This document shows, one piece after another, positions 54,960 through 63,750 of a DNA stretch of 64,000 nucleotides (its first letter is position 1; each line of letters opens with the position of its first letter). The DNA is from Spirometra erinaceieuropaei (lineage: Eukaryota > Platyhelminthes > Cestoda > Diphyllobothriidea > Diphyllobothriidae), in assembly GCA_902702965.1 (NCBI GenBank), contig CACRXP010000550.1:171741-235740 (forward strand), in the 5' to 3' direction. A program made the position numbers and the translations under genes. Under the pieces are notes generated by a model. The model was not told where the DNA came from. It saw only the letters and a list, made by a program, of their open reading frames with translations, and ran no database searches.

Positions 54960-55375
54960 ACTCACGTTGCGTGTCAGGCAGAGAATATCGGTGAGTTGGC
55001 AGCTGACTAACGTGGTTGCCATATCTCAGCTGGCATTAGATATTGCCCGCTTTCCTCCTCTTATCTAATTTCCCGCGGCCGTGTACTTTCGCATTTGCTC
55101 AATATGCTTCACTGTGCGATAAGTAGCAATGTTTTAAAACTTTTTTTCCAAATTCCATAGCGGCGGTCCACTCTCTGCACGATTTAAAGTGTACAAATAG
55201 TCATTAATGTTTTTTGTAGGATGCTCTAGAGGCCGGAAATCCATTGACTCATCGACTTCAAGAAAATGACTTTGTGCCGAAGATATTATCGGAATTATTT
55301 TGACTACCAAATCAGCCCCTGGCCAGTCACAGCGTCAGATGGCTGTGGGCAGGCGGAGCTGTTTCGCGCCTGACA
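54960..55375. other. Unassigned sequence
   Basis: No gene is recognised in this stretch. Confidence 0.25.
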
Positions 55376-55379
55376 CGGC

Positions 55380-55870
55380 CGAAAGTTCGGCTGTCAATTT
55401 TGTCGATGTCCACCATGTGCTCCACAACAGGGCGAGAGCGGATATGGTGACTTGCGCGTGAAGTCGTTTATAGTGGTGGTTGACTTGCGGAGCATCTACG
55501 ACACTCCTCCTCCTCTTCCTTCTCCTCCCCACCTGGATCCGTTGTCAGGACCAGGACAAGAAGACCGGAAGTGGGAGAGGACGCAAGTTGCTGGCACAGC
55601 GTGGACTCGCACCTAGGCGTACCACCACATCCCCTGGCCAACAACAAACACTGCACCAGAATCTTTAACAACAACAGAAGTGGGGGGCAGCAAGGGTCCC
55701 AATTGGCGCAGTGTGAGTCTGCAACTGGCCTTGCATCACACCCTGAATGTTGGCATGTGTTATGGGCGCACATGCCCGATAGCGCCTGCCAGACTCTGTT
55801 TTGAACCCCCCTGCGTTGGTCCAGCGCATCTACCGCGTTGCTCGTTTTAGGGGAGCGGAGTTTTTACCTG
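55380..55870 (+). repeat. Dispersed repeat family R, long copy at 55.4 kb
   Basis: Ordered blocks shared with 62.33-62.78 kb: gatgtccaccatgtgctcca, gtgacttgcgcgtgaa, tttatagtggtggttgactt, a 'cctcccacctggatcc' block, aggacaagaagaccgg, ggacgcaag, gtaccaccac, an 'aacaacaga' tract before agtggggggcagcaagggtc, aatgttggcatgtgttat, and 'cgttggtccagcgcatc'. The repeat is about 450 bases long and GC-rich. Its type is unknown. Confidence 0.7.
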
Positions 55871-55874
55871 CGGG

Positions 55875-56375
55875 GTCCGCATGTCGTGCGACTCCATTCC
55901 TTGTCACATAAATTCTTCCAAGGCCCTTCAGGGAAACATCATTTACGTCAACCATCAACAGTCGGAACCCGCAGAAAGTATGATCAATTGCTAGGTCGCA
56001 CGGTTCTGTGGATAAGTTGACTCACTGCTCTGTCGCTTTTACGCGTTTGCAGGCCTGCCATTGCGCCGTGAATTTGTGTTCACTCAATCTGCGACGGTTC
56101 GTTGTAGTAGCAGTTTCCTCCATCCATCAAGCGCAGGTCCTGCGAGGTCTACGATGCCGAGCTAGCAGCCTCCCTACCTCCTACCCCACGTTAAACCTCC
56201 AGCTCTCCAACAATTAGAGCAAATGTTTCCTACTGAATTTCAGGTGCTGGCTAGGTGTTCCTCCAAAGAGGTTGGGAGAGAGAGAGAGGCGGGTACCCTG
56301 GTGCGAGATGCCTGGACATCAAAGAGTCGACTGCTTATGAAACTTGAGTCGACTCCTGTCAGCGTGCTTTAGTTT
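55875..56375. other. Unassigned sequence
   Basis: No gene is recognised. A short GA-rich tract occurs at about 56272-56290. Confidence 0.25.
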
Positions 56376-56377
56376 TT

Positions 56378-56510
56378 AACGTCGCCTATATCATGCGCCG
56401 TTGTGCGGCTGCTGGTTGGGCTCGAGAGAGAGCCCGTAAGGCACAACAGGACGAGTGAGTTTCGCAAGAAGGATCAGTGAACGCCTCTCTACCATTATAC
56501 ACACATATAT
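56378..56510 (+). repeat. tRNA-headed repeat family, 5' part
   Basis: cgtcgcctatatcatgcgcc, gtgcggctgctggttgggct, cgagagagag, gtaaggcacaac, gacgagtgag and gatcagtgaacgcc match the sequence upstream of the tRNA-like head in copies at 61.56 and 61.9 kb. The tRNA-like head itself is absent here. Confidence 0.65.
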
Positions 56511-56541
56511 ATGTGAAAAGATAAGGCGATCACAGGAACCA

Positions 56542-56596
56542 TGGATTTATTTGCCTCACGTTTCGAAAGCAGGCAGTCTTCCATCATCGGAGGTGG
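56542..56596 (-). ncRNA. Hammerhead-ribozyme-like motif 3 (PLE type)
   Basis: On the minus strand: CCGAUGA (56584-56590), stem II GGAAG pairing with CUUUC, GAAAC (56560-56564), then GUG where the cleavage site would be GUC. Stem I CCU/AGG forms three pairs. The stem II sequence differs from motifs 1 and 2 but still pairs. Both the U4 change and G at the cleavage position predict no activity. Simple TATA/GTATA-rich tracts flank it at 56500-56520 and 56615-56655. Confidence 0.45.
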
Positions 56597-56659
56597 GTTG
56601 CGTACCGCACGTCACAGTATATATGTGTGTATATACGTATATACGTATGTGTTAAGTAT

Positions 56660-57060
56660 TTCATGCATATGTGCAACAAAGGTTTGACCATATAGGTGCG
56701 AGTTAAGTGGCGCGGAACTTTTACATGACTGTTTTGTCTTCTTTAAGTCAGTCATAACCCTGACCCCACTTTGGGACTAGCAGCACAAATGTTCCTACAC
56801 ACCTGACGCAAATGGTCCACAAACGACGTCTGGCAAGTGAGCCTCAAGCACTTCATCGAACCGAGCTTCATCTGTCCTTCGTCATCTGACTTTTTCACCG
56901 CATATCGGCTTTTTGTGTACATAGGAATGAAGGGAAAACGGTCCACCGGCTTCTTGAAGCAAAAAACCCCCAACTGGCTGGGAGAAGCTTTGAAGTGGCA
57001 GCCACCTGCTAGGCTGAACTGGGCTGGGTTAGTATCATAAGTGAAGAAGAATAGTCGAGC
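56660..57060. other. Unassigned sequence between two hammerhead-like motifs
   Basis: A minus-strand frame at 56752-56973 remains open upstream to about 57035 and reads GVFCFKKPVDRFPFIPMYTK, but no family could be recognised. It may belong to the PLE terminal region. Confidence 0.3.
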
Positions 57061-57069
57061 ACTGGAACA

Positions 57070-57128
57070 CTTCGTTTATTGTCCTGAGTTTTCAGCCTCG
57101 TACAGGAGTCCCTCGTCAGAGGTAGTGG
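57070..57128 (-). ncRNA. Hammerhead-ribozyme-like motif 4 (PLE type)
   Basis: On the minus strand: CUGACGA (57113-57119; N7 is free in the consensus, so the core is acceptable), a stem II of GGACUC against GAGGCU with one A-G mismatch, then GAAAA (57089-57093) and CUC in place of CGUC. Stem I CCU/AGG forms three pairs. The ACGU helix III palindrome is lost. The downstream 'caggacaataaacg' parallels 'caggctaataaagc' of motif 2. It directly follows a PLE C-terminus on the same strand. Confidence 0.5.
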
Positions 57129-57129
57129 C

Positions 57130-57335
57130 AGAAACAGGACAGGCGGCAGTTATAAGGCACGTAGGCCCAATCATCGACCGACGTCGCACAACTGGAGGTG
57201 ACCACGCGGGCGCTGTTTGCCGGCGCCAGTTCGATAAATTGATTAACTGAGTTCTCATCCGAGGCCTAGGCTTCAATCAATTCTCGGCCTGTTTTGTTTT
57301 CGGCGTGGGCGATTATTTTGGTGGGTTAGTATCAC
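57130..57335 (-). pseudogene. PLE5 C-terminal GIY-YIG region
   Basis: On the minus strand: KIIAHAENKTGRELIEA, stop, ASDENSVNQFIELAPANSAR. This matches the closing helices of PLE GIY-YIG proteins (TGRELIEAWASDENSVNRFIEL by family pattern). The Trp of EAW is an amber codon at 57266-57268. Upstream sequence to about 57400 is degenerate. A hammerhead-like motif lies a few bases downstream. Confidence 0.65.
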
Positions 57336-57429
57336 AGACGAGGTGACGAGTTCGGTTTGACAGGTAGTTGCCTTCTTGTAACTTCCGCCATACAATCAGA
57401 GCTTGTTTACTTTGGGAATCCCAGAGGTC

Positions 57430-57940
57430 GGTGGACGCCCATTCCAGTACGTAAACCTGTGTTTTCCACCCGAACGCCTTGTTATTCTGTGACTAGAATG
57501 AGTGTATTTTCTATGTCGGATGAGTTAAAGTAAAATCTGGTTTAGGTGGCATCAGATGCCAGCCATCTCGTGAAACACTCAAAGCGCAGACGAAATACCT
57601 AGTTAGTCACTTAACCCTGGAACAAGATACATGCTTAAGAAACAAGACTGAGGGATATCAAAGCTTTCCAGCTTCTTCCGGTTGTAGTGGCGAGATGTGA
57701 GTCGTAAGTCGACTATCGAATCCTTTCAGGATTAGCATGTAATTGGTCCTAGGTAGGCCTTGGAATCCTGCCATGTGCACTTGCGGAGCTTTAATAAGGG
57801 CCATTTCCAGACTGGATACGAATCCGACAGGTCCTATCAAGCCGGCCAGTAATTATGATCTAGTTGCGTCCGGGGAGCAGGGTGAGGGCGGGGGGATGAT
57901 TGTTTTTTAATTTTCGCTGCCCTATGGAAACGCGTTTTAA
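57430..57940. other. Unassigned sequence
   Basis: No gene is recognised between PLE5 and foldback element F1. Confidence 0.25.
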
Positions 57941-57944
57941 TGTA

Positions 57945-58965
57945 CTAGTCCGATGGTGAATAATCAACAACGTACAGTAAGTGACCTATCTCATGAAATG
58001 TTGGCTGAAATTCTGAAATGCGTTCTCGATTAGGAAGGATTACTTGGTCGCGGTTGTAATACTGCTTATCTTGCGGCATACTCTTATAACATTTCAGACT
58101 TGGCAGGATGTCGGCTTTTAAATGCACTTCTTTTCAATCTCCTGTAGAAGGCGTGCTCGGTGAAAAATGACTACTTAAGTAGCATGCATTTTTCCCTTAG
58201 ATTTTCGATGGTCTTGGATATTCACATATATTTTATAGAAACCATAAACAACAATATGCTTTCTTTTAGTCAATCAATAGAAAATCACGTCTTCTTTATA
58301 TTTTATACTTAAGGAAGGAGTATAATTAGATTTTAAAAAAGTTTTCTAATTGCCGAATAATTTGGAGCCTGATCATTCGTTGCATTAGCGCTTAGTGATT
58401 TCGCTCTACGAGGTGCGTGCGTTCTGCGTAAAGAGAATCACATATTTTTCTATGCCGTTAAAGAGATATCATACAGAGTCCATAAAAATTTGCAATGGAT
58501 GCGGACCATGAGGGGCAGTGGTAAACCGCCAGGTACGATGCTTTGTGAATGGACATTTCGCGGTCTTAAAAAGTCTCACAATTTAAAACTTTTTTAAAAC
58601 CTAATTCTAATTCCTCTCTAAGTGTAAAATATGAAGAAGACGTGATTCTCTATTGATTGACTAAAAGGAAGCATATTTTTATTTACGGGTTCTATAAAAT
58701 ATATTTGAGTTTTCAAGACCATCGAAAATCAATTGGAAAAATGCATACTACGTAAGTAGTCATTTTTTACCGAGCACGCTTCCTACAGGAGATTGAAAAG
58801 AAGTGCATTTAAAAGCCGACATCCTGCCAAGTCTGAAATGTTATAGGAGTATGCCGTAAGATAAGCAGTATTACAACCGCGACCAAGTAATCATTCCTAA
58901 TCGAAAACGCATTTCAGAATTGCAGCCAACAGTTCATGAGATAGGTCACTTACTGTATTTTCGTT
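57945..58965. mobile_element. Large foldback element F1
   Basis: Arms of about 400 bases, 57945-58355 and 58560-58965, are reverse complements with moderate divergence. Matching pairs include cagtaagtgacctatctcat with atgagataggtcacttactg, cttggtcgcggttgtaatac with gtattacaaccgcgaccaag, aggatgtcggcttttaaatg with catttaaaagccgacatcct, and gactacttaagtagcatgca with tgcatactacgtaagtagtc. The central 200 bases are noncoding and different in sequence. No transposase is present, so it is a non-autonomous foldback or MITE-like element. Confidence 0.85.
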
Positions 58966-59159
58966 TAAGTCCCTCATTTACCATGGTCTGATCTGGTCCC
59001 TACATGTTCTTATCCTCGTTCTGCCTCGTCTCGCCTCTCTGACAGAACTTGACCGTACTTCCTCCCCTTCTTGCTCGGGAATGCATAGACGCCCTCAGCC
59101 TTCCTCCCTCAATCACTATTTTTCATTTTATTTGAGCTCCAACTGACTGAAGACGGGAA

Positions 59160-59362
59160 ATGTTACCGCTTTTTAAGCTCTCTCCGTGCTCACCAGTATT
59201 CTTGCCTTACCATGACCACCCTGTACGCACCAGTCTCGCCACCGTTATTATGTTTAACACACCGTCTGGGTTCATCTTCGGACCCTCCCTTGCCATTTGC
59301 ATGACTTGCGCTGTCGGATTTATCGCTTGTGTCCCCACAGTCGGACGGCAGCGCCGGCTGAA
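59160..59362 (+). CDS. Candidate exon 1, multi-span membrane protein
   Basis: The ATG at 59160 opens a frame reading MLPLFKLSPCSPVFLPYHDH, then PVRTSLATVIMFNTPSGFIF and GPSLAICMTCAVGFIACVPT and VGRQRRLK. It has one clear hydrophobic segment (GPSLAICMTCAVGFIACV) followed by a basic loop. A weak 5' splice site (AA|gtttaa, at 59362/59363) would join in frame to the next candidate exon and complete a Lys codon. An alternative start is a 3' splice site at caccag before 59197. The base composition is more GC-rich than the flanking foldback elements. The protein family was not recognised. Confidence 0.35.
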
Positions 59363-59447
59363 GTTTAACCCTCGGGCTTTTACGGACACTGTCCTGATCA
59401 TGCACACCTCTCACCCCCTCTTTCGCTCCTCCCCCCTACCTCCACAG

Positions 59448-59555
59448 AGTTGCAATTATCGCGATGGCCATGTGCTTTGGCATTTCCACCATCTTCGCTG
59501 GCCTCTTCCTCATCGGCTCTGCGGCGCTTCGCATTCGGGAATTCATAGTAAAAAG
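59448..59555 (+). CDS. Candidate exon 2, transmembrane segment
   Basis: This 108-base exon is bounded by a strong 3' splice site (a long pyrimidine tract ending ctacctccacag) and a consensus 5' splice site (AAAAG|gtgagt). In phase it encodes VAIIAMAMCFGISTIFAGLF then LIGSAALRIREFIVK, a long hydrophobic helix followed by charged residues, as expected for a membrane-spanning segment. Splice sites, phase and hydrophobicity agree, so this is the best supported non-transposon exon in the window. It lies in the small unique interval between foldback elements F1 and F2. Confidence 0.5.
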
Positions 59556-59624
59556 GTGAGTTTCTTGGCGTACGCGCGCGCGCGCACCCTGTCCTGCGAA
59601 CACTTTCCTTACCGTCTCTTCCAG

Positions 59625-59690
59625 CGGCCTGAGGCGACTTGGACAGACGGACGCCAGATGGCCTTTTTCGTCTGGTCACACTATTGATTT
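59625..59690 (+). CDS. Candidate exon 3 (3' limit uncertain)
   Basis: A 69-base intron (59556-59624) ends in ccgtctcttccag. Joined in phase, the reading continues SGLRRLGQTDARWPFSSGHT and IDFSGSGAGGGG. The frame stays open to the TAA at 59914-59916, but the last part overlaps the start of foldback element F2, so the true exon end is probably earlier. The short introns fit flatworm genes. This exon is less well supported than exon 2. Confidence 0.35.
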
Positions 59691-59854
59691 TAGTGGCAGC
59701 GGCGCCGGGGGGGGGGGCTGTTTGTGGCAAATAATATTCGCCCTTCCATTTAGGACAATCTCCTGTCGTTTGCTCTTTCCTTGCCCAGCAGGTAGGAGAA
59801 CTCGTCCGTGTACTTCCCACAGTAACAGTCCACTCTACAGTGGGTGTGTGTTAA

Positions 59855-60812
59855 CCCACGAAATGTTGACCGAAATTCCGGAATTTCAGACTTTTTGTCT
59901 CGAAAAGATTACTTAAGTAGGGTTGTAATATTAAATATCTTGCTGCATAATCCCAAAGTAATTCAGTTACTTCAGGATGCTAGGTTTTACAGGAACTTCT
60001 TTCCGGCTGCCTGCAAAAACTACACTCTGTAAAAATCGACTACTTAATTAGTATGAAGTTTTTTCATCAATTTTCGAGACCCTTATAATTTCAAATATAT
60101 TTTATAGAAAAAATGCATAAAAATATTTATTTTTTTACCTATCTGGTAGACAATTACACCTTATTTAAATTTTGTACTTGAAAAAGAGTATTATTTGTTT
60201 CTAGAAGATTTATAATTATGAGATTTTCTAAGAGCGTTAAATGCCCGTCCATAAAACATGGTGTCTTTATGCTGCTTGTAAATTTTACAATATGAACCAA
60301 ATCTACTGCTAAATTTTATGAACCCCACATGGTCTCCTCTTCATAGCATATAAAAGTGCATGATTTTCCGTACACGGAAAGTATACAGTTTGTAGTTTGT
60401 AAACCCTAAGCAGTGGCAGGTCGGGTTCAGAATTATTCGGGAATTCGAGAACTCTTTTTAAAACCGAATTGCTTTTTGCAAGTAAAAAACTGAAGAAGAC
60501 GTAACTTTCTATCAAATGAGTAGGAGTGAATATTTTTATGCATGTATTATATGAAACATACTTGAATTTATAAGGACATCGAAAATCCATGAGCAAATCC
60601 ATACTACTTGAGTTGTCATTTTTACAGAGTGTAGTTTTTGAAGGCGGCCTGAAAAAAGTTCGAAAGTCAGTACCCTAATACGACCGGAGTATCTTGATAC
60701 TACGCCACAAAATAATTTTTTGGCAGCCCTTCTTAAATGATCTTTTCGAACTGAGAACGCATTTCAGAATTCCAGCCAGCACATCATGAGTTATCACATC
60801 TACTGTAGTTGT
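59855..60812. mobile_element. Large foldback element F2
   Basis: Arms at about 59855-60240 and 60430-60812 are reverse complements, more diverged than in F1. Pairs include ttttacaggaacttctttcc with 'aaaaaagttcgaaagtcag', aactacactctgtaaaaatc with 'atttttacagagtgtagtt', and 'catttcagaattccagcca' with 'tgaccgaaattccggaattt'. It is the same family as F1 (for example 'agaacgcatttcagaattcc' in both right arms). No coding capacity is present. Confidence 0.8.
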
Positions 60813-60814
60813 GG

Positions 60815-61555
60815 TTTAGGACTGATGAGCCATAGACAGGTTAGCGGACCAGTTGACTGACTGTTGTCCAAGAAGCCGCCCCCCGCTACGTTATTCGTAC
60901 ACGAGATCGCATACGCTTCACTCTAAGAATATCAACTGAGACCAGCGAATCCCAGGGTGGTAGTATGAGACTGGGAAGGAGTTTGTTGATTAGTTGCTTC
61001 TTAAGACATTTAGATCCACGGTCAAAACCTATGCTGCAGTCAGGACGAGAAAAAAAAGTCGGCAACTACGCGCCGACCAACCCGAAAGGCCCATAAAACA
61101 TGGGATTTTACAATGGACAGCAAACACAGCTGTCTGAAACGTCACTCAGTTAATAAAGTTGCTGCACAATGAAAGTAGCCCCCCTATGCTTATTCAACGT
61201 AGCATAGGTACTATTTAATGGTTATGAACTGTTTTTATTCTAATGGGCTGCTAAAATAGGCAGCGAGCACTTTCAGGAATTTCCGTAATCTACCGTCCTG
61301 CCAGTCTATGCTATCTCTGGTATTCAGCAGCTCACTGTATAATGGGATTTGTTTACTCCTCGTCCTGCTAACGGCTCTTATACTTGACAAGCATTTTGTA
61401 AAGCCGGGTAGATTTATCGTTTTCGTGCATCGAATTCCACATAATGGGATGGCTGATGATGGTCGCGTTTAAGCAAGCCAACGCATACAATATAGCTTTG
61501 GCGTAATTGATGGTTGAATGGTATCGCCGATAAAGACAAGGGGGACTTTGTCTTT
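60815..61555. other. Unassigned sequence
   Basis: No gene is recognised. The segment 61120-61150 contains ctgaaacgtcactcagttaa, reminiscent of the 3' half of the PLE hammerhead motifs, without a readable CUGAUGA partner. Confidence 0.3.
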
Positions 61556-61559
61556 ATCG

Positions 61560-62010
61560 GTAATACCATTTCGTCTATATCATACGCCGCTGTGCGGCTG
61601 CTGGTTGGGCTCGAGAGAGAGAGAGAGAGAGCTCGTAAGGCACAACGGGACGAGTGAGTCCCGCAAAAAAACGATCGATGAGCACCTTCTCTATCATTGT
61701 ATATTTCCGATCGCAACCGACAAGACAACGAACCCATGACTCGGTGGTAAGAAGCGTTGGACTTCTAACTAACAGGTCGCGAGTTCGAGCCTCTGGAGTT
61801 CCACACTTCGGGGTTGGGTATGACTGGCTGACGACGGCTACCAAGCCAGCAGTGGCCATTCCAGTCTCCCATGTCTTTGTCGGTAATACCATTCTGCCTA
61901 TATATCATGCACCGCTGTGCGGCTGCTGGTTGGGCTCGAGAGAGAGTCCTTAAGGCACAACGGAACGAGTGAGTTCCGTAAGAACGATCGGTGAGCGCCC
62001 CCTACCATAA
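61560..62010 (+). repeat. tRNA-headed repeat family, tandem copies
   Basis: One complete copy at 61560-61885 has the 5' part (tatcatacgccgctgtgcgg, a (GA)n tract at 61612-61632, gtaaggcacaacgggacgag), a tRNA-like head at 61731-61796 (ggtggtaagaagcgttggac; B-box-like gagttcgagcctc), and the tail (cggggttgggtatgactggc, gccattccagtc). A second 5' part follows at 61890-62010. This 5' part, tRNA-like, tail order recurs at 7.2 kb and suggests a SINE family whose tRNA-like core is internal. Confidence 0.7.
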
Positions 62011-62011
62011 C

Positions 62012-62325
62012 TAATTTAATTGTCTGGACTCACCAATTGACTTCGAGCACCCTGCCTCCGACTCAGCAATGCTATTAAGCCATCCAACTGTGACATCATC
62101 TTGGCACAGTTTTGGGATGAATCGGAATCTCCACTCGTAATCTGCTTTCAGACATTCAGTGCACTTTTATGCCCACGCCGACAAAGCGTCGCGCACTCGA
62201 CGCACTTTTTACTATTCCGCTTTGGAGACCGTACGACAATGTCCTTCCTGCTCTGTGAATTTTTTCTGACTAATCACTCACTGTAATGTGATGCATTGAA
62301 ACTGCTCGTGCCCCACGTGACAGTT
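62012..62325. other. Unassigned sequence
   Basis: No gene is recognised between the tRNA-headed repeats and the family R copy. Confidence 0.25.
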
Positions 62326-62329
62326 CGAC

Positions 62330-62785
62330 CGTCGTTGCCAAAGAGGTCCACCATGTGCTCCACAGCATGCTAAAGCAGGGACGATGCCTTCTGCGTGAAT
62401 TAGTTTATCGTGATGGCAAACTTGCACCACATCTACCGCACTCTCTCCTCTCCCACCTGGACCCGGTGTCAAGACAGAGTCAAGAAGACCGGAGGTAGGT
62501 GAGGACGCAGGTGGATAGCGCGGCCGAGCCCGCGCCTTGGCGTTCCACCACCCTACACCCCCTGGTCCACACAGCAAATGACCAGCAATAACAATGGGGA
62601 GGGCCGCAGGGGTCCCACTGGGCGCGATGTCGGTCGGCAAGTGGGTCTGCCACCGCACCCCGAAATGTTGGAATTGTTATTGCGCGCATTCCGATAAAGC
62701 ATGCCAGAATCCGCTATGGCCTCCGTGTTGGTCCAGTGCATCCACCATGTGGCCCGTTTGGGGGGAGGGGGGGCGTGCCTCACAT
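62330..62785 (+). repeat. Dispersed repeat family R, long copy at 62.3 kb
   Basis: The best preserved copy by eye. Ordered blocks: gaggtccaccatgtgctcca, gtgaattagtttatcgtgat, ctaccgcactctctcctctc, tgtcaagacagagtcaagaa, gaccggaggtaggtgaggac, ccttggcgttccaccaccct, ctggtccacacagcaaatga, gtgggtctgccaccgcaccc, gaaatgttgg and tgttggtccagtgcatccac. It shares these with copies at 10.0, 50.6 (minus) and 55.4 kb. Confidence 0.75.
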
Positions 62786-62789
62786 ACAA

Positions 62790-63365
62790 TCATGCTTTTC
62801 GAAAGCCAACCCGAAAACCTCATCTGTTGCCGCAAACGGCAACATATGCTCTTACCGTCGGTTCGATCAACTCCACTCACAATTCGATTACAAATCCGAT
62901 CTACGTCTTCACAGACTCGGCTGTTTCATCGCTCACTTCCACCATCAAACCCGTCACGCCCCGGGGTGTCTCCACGGCGATCTGTAGTCCCTGATCATAT
63001 CTAAGCCTGGTGCCTGAAGTTGACATCCACTCAATGGCGTGATTCGTACAATCACAGTTTCGGGCGGATGGTGCACTTGCAAGACTACTAGCTGAGGAGA
63101 GATGCCAGTCAATCGACCTGTTTTTTTACCACTCGCAGTGACGCGCACCGACGAATTCAAGACTTGCCCCCAACTCGAGCCGACTGGCAGTCCACGCGCA
63201 GGGTTCACCAAAACAGAACTTCGACTTTTTGTACAAAATAAAGTGGCGAGGTTTGGTCCTGTAGCCCCACTTGAGTGATACCATATGGTTAGCTTTCTAA
63301 AAAAAACTGTTAGATGTGAATAAACGGACTTTACAAATATCACATGTTTGCGCCTTCTTTACTAT
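62790..63365. other. Unassigned sequence
   Basis: A minus-strand frame of 129 codons (62954-63343) overlaps open plus-strand frames. No motif can be named and none is called. Confidence 0.25.
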
Positions 63366-63369
63366 TTTG

Positions 63370-63750
63370 ATCCAGCGGATGACTGTGCCATGGAGAGAAG
63401 AGTGCTTATACGCCAGCCTCGGTTACTTCGGGTATCAGTTCACCTGCGCCTCCCTTCACGTGCTTCGAGCCCTGTTTGCGCTCTCTTTATTAGCCTAATC
63501 CAGCGAGTGGCCAAGAAGACTTGCTAATGGAATTGTTCAGACGGTGTGGAAATCTGTCAGTTCCACTACGGTGGTCATGCACTGCGAATTACCACGCAGT
63601 TTCCACAGTGGCTCTCCAGTTTTGATTACATCCTCCTTATCCAGTGAGTGGTTGTGTCGCGGGAAATGCGTTTACACGCCACCTTCACGCACATGCCTAC
63701 GCATGCTTCGAACACTGCTTGGGCTCTCTTACCCTTCGTAATCCAGTGAG
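63370..63750. repeat. Imperfect direct repeat of two units
   Basis: Two units, about 63372-63515 and 63637-63750, share atccag(c/t)gagtgg-type starts, 'tacacgcca' against 'tatacgcca', cgtgcttcgagccctg against catgcttcgaacactg, ggctctctta, and a closing taatccag(c/t)gag block. Noncoding, type unknown. Confidence 0.5.

Noticed and set aside
59398..59820. Minus-strand open frame of 140 codons rich in Arg and Pro
   Set aside because: It lies opposite the candidate exons and their introns, and its composition is that of an antisense shadow.
61120..61150. ctgaaacgtcactcagttaa resembling the 3' half of a PLE hammerhead
   Set aside because: A GACAGC/GCUGUC stem precedes it, but the CUGAUGA core is absent, so only half the motif is present.
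62954..63343. Minus-strand open frame of 129 codons
   Set aside because: No motif and overlapping open frames on the other strand; could be chance in GC-richer DNA.
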